From Phycisphaerales bacterium UBA2421 (lineage in GTDB: Bacteria; Planctomycetota; Phycisphaerae; Tepidisphaerales; Tepidisphaeraceae), in NCBI GenBank assembly GCA_002343075.1, contig DDRH01000039.1:1-18017 (forward strand): a stretch of DNA of 18,017 bases. The letters are read 5' to 3'. A model generated the notes under the pieces. That model made no database searches and had not been told where the DNA came from. It saw only the letters and a program-made list of their open reading frames with translations. Both the position numbers and the translations under genes were made by a program. Below, piece by piece: positions 1 to 6,369 of this stretch. Position 1 is the stretch's first letter. Every line of letters begins with the position of its first letter.

Positions 1-236
1 TCAGCGCCGGTGCCCGGAACGGCCCGTGGCGTCCAGTTGCTGCCGACATTCCAGAAGCCGCTGCCGACGTTAACAACATCCCACGATCGCAGTGCCTCAG
101 GCCCGGCGAAACCTGCTGCAGCGTCGAACTCGCCGCGCGAGATTTCTGGTCGATCACCGGCAAAAACTGAAGTAGCAGACGCCGCAAGAACCAAGGCAGC
201 GAAGTGCCTGCGAGAGAGACTCCGAATTTTCAACAC
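1..236 (-). CDS. Exported 'W-x-G' surface protein, N-terminal fragment (3' end outside window)
   Basis: Reading the minus strand from the GTG at 236 gives 78 open residues running off the window edge. The protein starts MLKIRSLSRRHFAALVLAAS and continues ATSVFAGDRPEIS, a typical Sec signal peptide (basic n-region, hydrophobic core, cleavage after VFA-G, residues 1 to about 27). Near residues 58-76 it has SGFWNVGSNWTPRAVPGTG. The same W-x-G-x-W/NW-x-G-x-x-P pattern occurs at the mature start of the PEP-CTERM protein at 10763-12412 (TTWLGGSGLWTNPSNWSGG), so the two are probably related surface proteins. The GTG is chosen because GGAAGGGG lies 7 bases upstream; the TTG next to it is an alternative. 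Function unknown. Whether it ends in a dockerin or PEP-CTERM cannot be seen. Confidence 0.72.
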   Translation of the reverse strand, partial: MLKIRSLSRRHFAALVLAASATSVFAGDRPEISRGEFDAAAGFAGPEALRSWDVVNVGSGFWNVGSNWTPRAVPGTGA

Positions 237-490
237 AATCAGCCCCTTCCATGTTAGGAATGCCAAGAGAACCGGGACGCTTTCGGCAAGCAATCATTAC
301 TTCGCCAAGTTTCCCGGACTCGTATTGTAAGCAATCTCTCATGTCGATTTCCAGTGCATATCGGGAGGGGTCACAATTAATTTTTTCGAGGATTCACGCG
401 AAAAGCGTGGTTTTGCATGCGCGGGCGAAAAAGGTGACAACCGGCGCGACTGTCGATAGATTTTCCGCAGCCATCGATTGGAGTGCACCT

Positions 491-1441
491 ATGGGCCGTC
501 ACACGATTTGCGCAGCTCAAGTTGTTGTCCTGACTGCGCTTACAACGCCGATCACGCACGCGCAGGAATGGACTGCGCCTCTTTTACAGCAGCCCCGTGA
601 AAGCGTGTACGCACCGCCGGCGCCGCTCAAGCCGGACGAAGGAACCAATTTGGGTGCGGTCCACACCGAGTTGTCTGTTAGATATGTCACGGATAACATT
701 TTTCGAGGGATTGAGCGTTTCGAGTTTGATCCCAACTTCCCGCGCAACCCGAGCGCGCCTCCGCCGCCAACCGATTTCTCGAAAGAAGACCTTGCCAACC
801 TGCAGTTTGATGGTGCGGTGAAGTTCAATCTGGGCCGATTTCCCAGCCCGTTCATCAGCCTGTTTGTCAACGCTGTTGAGGATGCAAGCGATCAGGAGAG
901 CAAGTTTCAGGAGATTCGCCCGACCGTCGGATTTGATTGGAACCTGCGACCGCTCCTGCTCTCGGTCGGACACACAAGCTACATTTTTCCGGAAGATGAG
1001 TTCGACGCCAACGGCGTGCCAGAGAGCGCGGAGGTTTTCGGGAGAATCGTCCTGGATGATTCATACTTTTTTCGGTCGGAAAAGCCGATTTTCTCCCCGT
1101 ATGTTTTGGTGGCATATGACTACGACGAGTTCGAGGGGATTTACGTCGAGGCGGGCGGCAGCCATACATTTGTGCTCGAAGACACCGGGCTTTCGCTGCA
1201 ACTGCAGGCGCATGTGGCATATGTAAGCGGGCTTTCGGAACTCTATGGCGACAGTTCCGGGTTTCAGCATTACCAGGTAGGCTTACTCGGGGAGTACTCC
1301 CTGAATCATTTATTCAACTTCAGCGAAAGATACGGGCAGTGGAGTTTCCGCGGCTATCTTTACTACACCGGTGAGATCGACAAAGACCTGCGGGCCGATG
1401 AACAGCTGTGGGGCGGGGCGGGGCTTGGGTTTCGCTATTAG
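491..1441 (+). CDS. Putative outer-membrane beta-barrel protein with signal peptide
   Basis: A 316-residue protein. The start at 491 (MGRHTICAAQVVVLTALTTP) is preferred over an upstream in-frame ATG at 251: it gives a signal peptide of about 25 residues ending THAQ-E, and GGAG lies 7 bases upstream. The mature chain has amphipathic strand-like stretches rich in alternating aromatic residues and Gly (for example TELSVRYVTDNIFRGIERF, PYVLVAYDYDEFEGIYVEAG, WSFRGYLYYTGEI). It ends GGAGLGFRY, a terminal aromatic as in outer-membrane barrels. The 'VRYVTDNIFRGIE' segment recalls the opening strand of the TorF-type putative porins, but that family assignment is a guess. Likely location is the outer membrane; substrate unknown. 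It is convergent with atpC, 59 bases away. Confidence 0.78.
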   Translation: MGRHTICAAQVVVLTALTTPITHAQEWTAPLLQQPRESVYAPPAPLKPDEGTNLGAVHTELSVRYVTDNIFRGIERFEFDPNFPRNPSAPPPPTDFSKEDLANLQFDGAVKFNLGRFPSPFISLFVNAVEDASDQESKFQEIRPTVGFDWNLRPLLLSVGHTSYIFPEDEFDANGVPESAEVFGRIVLDDSYFFRSEKPIFSPYVLVAYDYDEFEGIYVEAGGSHTFVLEDTGLSLQLQAHVAYVSGLSELYGDSSGFQHYQVGLLGEYSLNHLFNFSERYGQWSFRGYLYYTGEIDKDLRADEQLWGGAGLGFRY

Positions 1442-1500
1442 CAGCGCGTGCCTACGCGCCGCACGAGGGTCGCCGGGTTGGGTCTAGTCCCGGCCGGGTC

Positions 1501-1881
1501 TCACTTCGTCGCGAGCCGCTGCTTGGCTCGTGCTCGCTCGACGGCGGTGGCCCGGGTCGGGTCGGTAAGTGGCTTGGCGGTGGCGGCGGCGAGTTCGGCG
1601 CGGGCGTCTTCTGCCTTGAGGTCAGCGACGGCCACCGCATGGTCGGTCAAAACCGTCAGCTTGTTGTCTTTCATCTGCGCCACGCCACCATCGACGTAGT
1701 ACGCCACGGTCTTCCCGCCGGCTAGATCCACCCGCAGCCTTCCTGCACCAATCTTCACGAGAAGCGGGGCTCGATCGGTCAGAATGCCGATTTCGCCATC
1801 GTGCGCGGGCACAATCGCCTGTGTGGCCTTCTCATCCAGAAGTTGCTGCTCGGGGGTGACGATAACGCATGTAAACGACAT
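1501..1881 (-). CDS. atpC: F1Fo ATP synthase epsilon subunit
   Basis: A 126-residue protein, normal for the family. It begins MSFTCVIVTPEQQLLDEKAT and contains the characteristic beta-sandwich signature VPAHDGEIGILTDRAPLLVKIGAG (positions about 24-47), followed by YYVDGGVAQMKDNKLTVLTDHA. A short Ala/Arg-rich C-terminal helical hairpin follows (AELAAATAKPLTDPTRATAVERA). Epsilon is a rotor subunit of F1 that couples gamma to the c-ring and can inhibit ATP hydrolysis. The ATG at 1881 is preferred over the GTG at 1896 because GAGAGG lies about 7 bases before it. The gene stands alone: greA diverges on one side and the barrel gene converges on the other. atpD is about 11 kb away and not adjacent, as it would be in most bacteria. 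Confidence 0.93.
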   Translation of the reverse strand: MSFTCVIVTPEQQLLDEKATQAIVPAHDGEIGILTDRAPLLVKIGAGRLRVDLAGGKTVAYYVDGGVAQMKDNKLTVLTDHAVAVADLKAEDARAELAAATAKPLTDPTRATAVERARAKQRLATK

Positions 1882-1909
1882 AAAGGAACCTCTCACTTTC
1901 GGGCACGGA

Positions 1910-1937
1910 AGAATAGCGATATGCGAAATAACGTCAA
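1910..1937 (-). promoter_or_regulatory. Predicted sigma-70-type promoter of atpC
   Basis: On the minus strand, TTGACG (1937-1932) and TATTCT (1915-1910) are separated by 16 bases, matching 5/6 and 4/6 of the consensus. The -10 box lies 28 bases upstream of the atpC ATG. It supports independent transcription of this single gene. Prediction by eye only. Confidence 0.5.
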
Positions 1938-1956
1938 ATCGCGACGAATTTGCGGG

Positions 1957-1984
1957 TTGCCAATGGCCCGGTAGTGGGTAGAAT
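1957..1984 (+). promoter_or_regulatory. Predicted sigma-70-type promoter of greA
   Basis: TTGCCA (1957-1962) and TAGAAT (1979-1984) are 16 bases apart, each matching 5/6 of the consensus. Transcription would begin near 1990, giving a leader of about 95 nt that contains both hairpins listed separately. The box lies about 20 bases from the divergent atpC promoter, so the two could interfere or be co-regulated. Confidence 0.55.
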
Positions 1985-2001
1985 AGGGCGTTGCTTTGAC
2001 C

Positions 2002-2069
2002 ACCACCGCGCCAGCCGCGCGGTGGTTCGCTTTTGTATGCCCGCCGGGTCGGTTCAGCCCTCCGGCGGG
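2002..2069 (+). promoter_or_regulatory. Two successive hairpins in the greA leader
   Basis: Hairpin 1 has 10 perfect pairs: ACCACCGCGC (2002-2011) with GCGCGGTGGT (2017-2026), loop of 5, followed within a few bases by TTTT (2031-2034). Hairpin 2 has 8 perfect pairs: CCCGCCGG (2040-2047) with CCGGCGGG (2062-2069). It ends 2 bases before the greA ribosome-binding site TAGGAG. Hairpin 1 plus its U-stretch resembles a weak intrinsic terminator or pause site; hairpin 2 could affect ribosome access. The regulatory role is inference. Confidence 0.5.
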
Positions 2070-2084
2070 GGTAGGAGATTGCTC

Positions 2085-2555
2085 ATGCAGATTGTCAGCC
2101 CGGCAGAAAAAGTGGCCCTCGAAGCCAAGCGAGAGGAACTGTTCAAAGCGCAGATCGACGTGCAGGAGCGCATCCGCAAAGCGGCGGCGCTCGGCGATCT
2201 GAGTGAAAATGCTGAATACCACTTTGCCAAAGAAGAAAACCGTAACATTCAGCAGCAACTCGCGGAGCTGGAAGCCAAGCTGAAGTCGGTCAGTGTGGTG
2301 ACGACTGACAACCTGCCGGAAGACGTGGTTTTCCTCGGTCACACGGTCAAGCTGCTTGACCTGATGGACGACAGCGACATGCTCGTCCGGCTTGTTGGTG
2401 AGGCGACCCCGTCAAGTCCGGGCAGCGATATCGAGAATGTGTCGGTGAACAGCCCGATGGGCGAGGCACTGCTGAAGTCGCGCATCGGCGATACCGTGAA
2501 AGTAAAAGCGCCGCGTGGTACGCTGGAATTCAAAGTTGTCGAGATCATGTCGTGA
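2085..2555 (+). CDS. greA: Transcription elongation factor GreA
   Basis: A 156-residue protein, about the usual 158. The N-terminal coiled-coil domain (about 1-75) carries the signature ALGDLSENAEYHFAKEENRN. This includes the acidic Asp and Glu of the tip loop that enter the RNA polymerase secondary channel and stimulate cleavage of backtracked RNA. The C-terminal globular domain contains GHTVKLLDLMDDSDMLVRLVG and ends in NSPMGEALLKSRIGDTVKVKAPRG, the conserved GreA/GreB 'SP.G.ALLG...GD.V...P.G' motif. The ATG at 2085 is chosen because TAGGAG lies 7-8 bases upstream and it gives the family's N-terminus; the frame is open upstream to 1950 but shows no homology. It diverges from atpC, and tRNA-Thr begins 18 bases after its stop, so the tRNA may share its transcript. 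Confidence 0.96.
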   Translation: MQIVSPAEKVALEAKREELFKAQIDVQERIRKAAALGDLSENAEYHFAKEENRNIQQQLAELEAKLKSVSVVTTDNLPEDVVFLGHTVKLLDLMDDSDMLVRLVGEATPSSPGSDIENVSVNSPMGEALLKSRIGDTVKVKAPRGTLEFKVVEIMS

Positions 2556-2573
2556 GTGTTGGCATGATCGTTC

Positions 2574-2646
2574 GCCACCTTAGCTCAATTGGCAGAGCAC
2601 CGCTTTTGTAAAGCGGTGGTTGTCGGTTCGACTCCGACAGGTGGCT
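2574..2646 (+). tRNA. tRNA-Thr (anticodon UGU)
   Basis: The acceptor arms GCCACCT (2574-2580) and AGGTGGC (2639-2645) pair fully. The D arm is TAGCTCAATTGGCAGAGCA. The anticodon stem CCGCT/AGCGG (2600-2604, 2612-2616) encloses loop TTTGTAA with anticodon TGT at 2607-2609. The T arm TGTCGGTTCGACTCCGACA contains GTTCGA. The discriminator is T and no CCA is encoded. The UGU anticodon reads ACA/ACG threonine codons. It lies just after greA and faces the 3' end of the CAP-RTX gene. Confidence 0.96.
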
Positions 2647-2715
2647 TTCTCTCTTCAAGGGTTCCCCGGTCCGCAGTCTTCTTGTTCCAGTTCTTTTCGG
2701 CGCGATCCTTTTGGG

Positions 2716-4248
2716 CTATGAACCGTTGAGAACCTCGATGCTGGTGCGGGTGTCGAGGATGTCATTGGTGGCAGTATCGGTTCCTGCGTCGCCAAAAAGG
2801 TGGTCGGCACCGGTGCCGCCGTCGAGGTAGTCGTTGTGGTTGCCGCCGTGCAGGAAGTCGATGCCGGCTTCGCCGAAGAGCTTGTCGTTGGAGCTGCCGC
2901 CTTCGAGGGTATCGTTTCCGTCGCCGCCCCAGAGTCGATCGACATTGCCCTGTCCGAGGAGCCAGTCGTCGCCGGCGTCACCGTAGAGCCGGTCGTCGCC
3001 ATCGCCGCCGAGCAGGGTGTCGTTGTGTGTCATTCCGCCGAGGCGATCGTTGCCGGCGTTGCCGGCGAGCGAATCCCGTCCCCCGCCGCCGGAGAGCGTG
3101 TCGCTCGCGGCCCCGCCGATGAGGGTGTCATTTCCGGCTCCCCCGAGGATGTAACACGGCACCAGCGATGAAGATAGATCGACTTGGTCATTGCCTTCGC
3201 CGGCGAGGACTTCAATCGAACTGACAAGCGAGGAGGTAAAGGTTCTCGATGCACCGTTGAGTGTGACGGTGTATTTGCTCTGTGCGAGCGAGAGCGTGAC
3301 AACGTCGTTAGCGCTCGTGCCATTCACGCCCAGCTTGCCGCCGCTCAAAGTCGCGAAGGGGTTGGCAAGGTCGGGGGTGAAATCGCGCTTTATGTTGGCG
3401 GATGATATGACGACGTCATCAAACTGTACCGTTCCGCCGAGTCCGGCACCGGTAGCGGTGACGGTGTAGGTTCCGCCGGGAAGCGCGAGGGAGTATCCGC
3501 CGGAAGACCATGTGGTGGTTTGATAACTTGCATTGTCGCCAACCCGCACCGCTGTGATGGTGATGGCGGCGAGTCCTTCGCCGACGTCGTAGAAGTCATT
3601 GTCGTTGACCGCATCAGAGTAGGCGACACCGGTGAGAAAGACGCTGTTGCCGCTGGTGGCAAAATCTTGTCCGACAATCTGCGACTGCAGCGTTGTCCCG
3701 CCGGAGTAGGTGAAGTTGCCAAGTGCGGCGCCCGACCCCACTTCGCGGAAAGCGCCGTTGAGCATACTCACCCGGTGACCACGACCGGCGATTCCAGCGT
3801 CGATAAACAGGCCGCGGTGCAGGCTCTCGATGGACGTCGCCTGTGTGGCTTCAAACACTGGCCCACGGATGCCGAGGTTTTCGCCGAAAGTCCACGATCC
3901 CGTGAACGCGTAGCCCGCGGCTTCCATGCGGTCTTTGGGCGAGTTGTTGTTCACGCCCTCATGTTGAAACTTGTTGTTGGCGAGGAGCCACTCGACATGA
4001 CTTCGGGCCGCATCGGTCAAAAGGGGGTTGATCGCCAGCGGCGGCTTGGTTGCGGTGCTGATCGTGTTGGCTGCCAGGCCCTCATTGAGCGCGATCCCAA
4101 ACCTCGCCGCTTCCCCGGCGGGGTCACTGCGGGCGCGGTTGATGTATTCAACCATCAACTGCTCGAGCGAGGTCGGGTAGGCAACCGCGAACAGTAGCCG
4201 CGTTTCGATCGGCTCAACGGAAATGTGCGTGACGGGGGCGCGTGGCAT
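2716..4248 (-). CDS. Exported CAP-domain protein with SdrD-like and RTX calcium-binding repeats
   Basis: A 510-residue protein from the ATG at 4248. Residues 9-21 (ISVEPIETRLLFA) form the planctomycete N-terminal export-associated motif. Residues about 28-195 are a CAP/SCP-PR1 domain: LMVEYINRARSDP, a His at ARSHVEWL, FGENLG (121-126) and GRGHR (155-159). Residues about 203-290 (GVAYSDAVNDNDFYDVGEGL...GGYSLALPGGTYTVTA) resemble SdrD B-like/CNA-B beta-sandwich repeats. Residues about 346-490 are RTX nonapeptide repeats (GGAGNDTLIGG, GGDGDDRLYGD, GGDGNDTLEGG), which bind Ca2+ in secreted proteins. CAP domains occur in secreted proteins with lipid-binding or peptidase-like roles; activity here is unknown. 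The start is chosen by the N-terminal motif, since no clear ribosome-binding site is seen. The frame is open up to 4425, giving 59 more unconvincing residues. Confidence 0.85.
   Translation of the reverse strand: MPRAPVTHISVEPIETRLLFAVAYPTSLEQLMVEYINRARSDPAGEAARFGIALNEGLAANTISTATKPPLAINPLLTDAARSHVEWLLANNKFQHEGVNNNSPKDRMEAAGYAFTGSWTFGENLGIRGPVFEATQATSIESLHRGLFIDAGIAGRGHRVSMLNGAFREVGSGAALGNFTYSGGTTLQSQIVGQDFATSGNSVFLTGVAYSDAVNDNDFYDVGEGLAAITITAVRVGDNASYQTTTWSSGGYSLALPGGTYTVTATGAGLGGTVQFDDVVISSANIKRDFTPDLANPFATLSGGKLGVNGTSANDVVTLSLAQSKYTVTLNGASRTFTSSLVSSIEVLAGEGNDQVDLSSSLVPCYILGGAGNDTLIGGAASDTLSGGGGRDSLAGNAGNDRLGGMTHNDTLLGGDGDDRLYGDAGDDWLLGQGNVDRLWGGDGNDTLEGGSSNDKLFGEAGIDFLHGGNHNDYLDGGTGADHLFGDAGTDTATNDILDTRTSIEVLNGS
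2776..3213 (-). repeat. RTX nonapeptide-coding tandem repeats
   Basis: Degenerate 27-base units encode GGxGxDxLx. At least eight recognisable copies lie in the C-terminal third of the CAP protein (residues about 346-490). Several units have lost canonical Asp or Gly residues (GNVDRLWGG, SSNDKLFGE, GIDFLHGG). This is a coding repeat, not a CRISPR array. Confidence 0.8.
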
Positions 4249-4266
4249 TGTTTCAACATCGAAACA
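4249..4266 (-). promoter_or_regulatory. Perfect dyad abutting the CAP-RTX start codon
   Basis: TGTTTC (4249-4254) and GAAACA (4261-4266) are perfect inverted repeats separated by 6 bases, directly next to the ATG at 4248. It could be an operator or a small hairpin over the initiation region. A chance 6-bp palindrome is also possible. Confidence 0.3.
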
Positions 4267-4489
4267 AAACCGCCCTGGCATTTGCAGGAAGGCGAATTTG
4301 GTCGGCGAAACATTGGCCTGCCCCACCGGAACATCGTGTACAGACAGACCAGCCCGCAAAGCTGCTTGTTTACCGGCCTCCGTTTGCCTATCGAGGAGAA
4401 TACCACCCCGAATTGGACTGCGCAACGTTGCCGCGGCTCGGGTTGGCGGGCTGGCTTGAATAGCACTCAGGGATGGAAGCGCCAGGAAC

Positions 4490-6196
4490 CTAGGCGGTCA
4501 CGACGCTGCGGAGCTTTTCGATCGCCGCTTGCTCGATCTGGCGGACGCGCTGCTTGGTAAGCCCCAATCGGATACTCAACTCGTCGTAGCTCGCCGGTGC
4601 GGCATTGCCGATGCCATAGTGCGATCCGATAATCTCCCGCTCGCGCGTCGAAAGCCTGCCGAGCAGCCTTTGCACCTCTTCGCGCAGGAATATCTGGTTC
4701 GTGAATGTTTGCTGGCGGTCGGGGATGCTCGACAGCGTGTCGTCATGTCCCGCGGACGTGCGGGCGCGAAGCTGCGGCACACTGCGCGCAAAGCCTTTCA
4801 TCAGTGCAAGCGTGGCATAGGTGCTGAATCGGAACCCCTTGTGCACGTCAAAGCTATCTACGGCGCGCATCAGTGTCAGATTGCCTTCACTGACAAGTTC
4901 CATCAGATCGATGCCGGGGCGGAGGTGCTTTCGCGCGACACTCACTACCAGCCGAAGGTTTGCCCGGACGATGTCGTTCTTGGTTTCGTTGGCGAGATTC
5001 AAATGTCCTTCAAGCTCATTCAACTCCCGTGCACGTGCAAAATCGGGCTCGAGTTGCCGACGGGCCTTAACGAAGCAGAATTTGTGATAATTCAGCTTGA
5101 GAAAAAGCGCGCGCTCCCGGGCGGGCGTAAGCAGCGGCGTGCGATAGAGCGCCTGAAGGTACGGCGGCAGGTCGCGTGGCACGCGCCGGTCTTCTGTCGA
5201 CTGCGCCGCGGCCAGTTCCTGCGTGGTGACAAGATCCTTTACCACTAACTGCGCGTCGGGCTGGTGATAAAGCTCATCATCAATGAACCGGACTTTTCTG
5301 CGGTTGATTCGCTCGATTCGTTCTTCGACAATCACCCGATAAACCGAGCTGCGCGGCCGACACGTGCGCCGGGCCAGGCGGTCGATCGGCAACCCGCGGC
5401 GAAATGCCTTGAGGATGCGGCTGCGCTCGTTCTCATTCACGGCCTCCGGCGCGAGCGGGAAGATCGCGGCTTCGGGATGATCTTCGTCGTGTTTTTTGAT
5501 TGTATACTTGATAGTCAGCGGGCTGCGGTTGAGCTTCCGGGCAATCCGGCGGGCGATTTCTGCTTCACAGCACCTGCACATGATGGCGAGCCTGCGCGCT
5601 CGCTCGATGATGGCGTCGCGCTCGCTGTCGGCCACCTGGGTGAAGTTGGTTCCGCGGCTGACCTGATCTTCGTGTGTCGAGAGAAAGCGGTCGACCGTCG
5701 AGAGTAGGAAGCCGACGCGACGGCGCCCGTCGCTGAAGATAAACCGCCGGGCAGGCAGGCCACGGCGCCGCCACCGCTGGATGGTCTTGCTGGTTACGTT
5801 GAAACGCGCGGTGAGGTCATCAATCTGTAAAACCGGCTCCGCCAGGGCGGTCGTCCGAACGTCAAGCCCGTCGGACACTTCTTCGATCAGCAAACCCAAG
5901 TCATGCTGCAGCGCCAGGCCGGTCAGCAACCGGGCGTCTGCGGTCTTGGGGCGGTAGCCGGTGATGCGGAAGATTACAAACTCGACCGGGTACGCTTTGA
6001 GGGGATCGATCTCCAGAAGCAACGTCTCGGCTGCGGTGATTTGGGCTTCGCGGGTGGCCAGAGATGCGAATGACATCTGGCGGGCGAGCGATGCGATGCT
6101 GTCGAGGCGATATTTCGGCATCGAAACACGAGTATCAACTGCCTGCGGCGACCGGTCAAGCACGATTTTGCCCGCTTGCAGCTTTGGGTTTGACAT
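4490..6196 (-). CDS. Sigma-70 family factor with multi-HTH N-terminal half
   Basis: A 568-residue protein. The C-terminal third is clearly sigma-70. Region 2 is at about 405-475 (NDIVRANLRLVVSVARKHL, DLMELVSEGNLTLMRAVDSFD, GFRFSTYATLAL). Region 4 is at about 507-565 (LGRLSTREREIIGSHYGIG, YDELSIRLGLTKQRVRQIEQ). The region 2-4 spacer (about 476-506) is too short for a full region 3. The usual WW after STYAT is replaced by LALMKGFARS. The first 340 residues lack region 1 but hold three putative helix-turn-helix segments: LTARFNVTSKTIQRWRRRGL (128-147, MerR/excisionase-like), EAEIARRIARKLNRSPLTIK (211-230) and LPIDRLARRTCRPRSSVYRV (269-288). It presumably directs RNA polymerase to a dedicated regulon. 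It is divergent from the FAD protein gene, with dyads in between. No strong ribosome-binding site is seen; Met26 is an alternative start. Confidence 0.88.
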   Translation of the reverse strand: MSNPKLQAGKIVLDRSPQAVDTRVSMPKYRLDSIASLARQMSFASLATREAQITAAETLLLEIDPLKAYPVEFVIFRITGYRPKTADARLLTGLALQHDLGLLIEEVSDGLDVRTTALAEPVLQIDDLTARFNVTSKTIQRWRRRGLPARRFIFSDGRRRVGFLLSTVDRFLSTHEDQVSRGTNFTQVADSERDAIIERARRLAIMCRCCEAEIARRIARKLNRSPLTIKYTIKKHDEDHPEAAIFPLAPEAVNENERSRILKAFRRGLPIDRLARRTCRPRSSVYRVIVEERIERINRRKVRFIDDELYHQPDAQLVVKDLVTTQELAAAQSTEDRRVPRDLPPYLQALYRTPLLTPARERALFLKLNYHKFCFVKARRQLEPDFARARELNELEGHLNLANETKNDIVRANLRLVVSVARKHLRPGIDLMELVSEGNLTLMRAVDSFDVHKGFRFSTYATLALMKGFARSVPQLRARTSAGHDDTLSSIPDRQQTFTNQIFLREEVQRLLGRLSTREREIIGSHYGIGNAAPASYDELSIRLGLTKQRVRQIEQAAIEKLRSVVTA

Positions 6197-6218
6197 CGGC
6201 GCGTCTCACTTTTCCGTA

Positions 6219-6246
6219 TGTAAATGCACTCAGTCCCTACATTTAC
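6219..6246. promoter_or_regulatory. Dyad upstream of the sigma-factor gene
   Basis: GTAAATG (6220-6226) and CATTTAC (6240-6246) are a perfect 7-base inverted repeat with a 13-base spacer. The dyad is about 24-50 bases upstream of the sigma-factor ATG, a plausible operator position. The half-site centres are two helical turns apart (20 bases), consistent with a dimeric regulator. Identity of the binder is unknown. Confidence 0.35.
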
Positions 6247-6286
6247 GGCGGTTGTGGGCGATAGGTTCGCCGAAGACCAAGGTTCT

Positions 6287-6322
6287 GTGGCATTTTGGAC
6301 ACTCTTCCGTGCCAAAAGCCAC
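6287..6322. promoter_or_regulatory. Long imperfect dyad between sigma-factor and FAD-protein genes
   Basis: GTGGCATTTTGG (6287-6298) pairs with CCAAAAGCCAC (6312-6322) except for one bulged A. Inside it CAC (6300-6302) pairs with GTG (6309-6311) around a 6-base loop. As RNA this is a stable hairpin in the leader of the FAD-protein gene; as DNA it could be an operator in the shared 173-bp region. The call rests on base pairing alone. Confidence 0.4.
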
Positions 6323-6369
6323 GAACGTGGAGGAATTGTCGTGGGATTGAGTATGATCGGCGGAGCGAC

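Noticed and set aside
10..330. 106-codon open frame on the plus strand
   Set aside because: The minus strand in the same place encodes a signal peptide and W-x-G motif with a ribosome-binding site.
1444..1459. GCGCGT/ACGCGC hairpin between the barrel gene and atpC as a terminator
   Set aside because: Only six pairs and no T-run on either side.
2776..3213. Periodic DNA that could be mistaken for a CRISPR or minisatellite array
   Set aside because: The 27-base period encodes RTX nonapeptides in frame; units are degenerate and there are no spacers.
4529..5248. 239-codon open frame on the plus strand
   Set aside because: Lies opposite sigma region 2 and 4 coding sequence; no domain seen.
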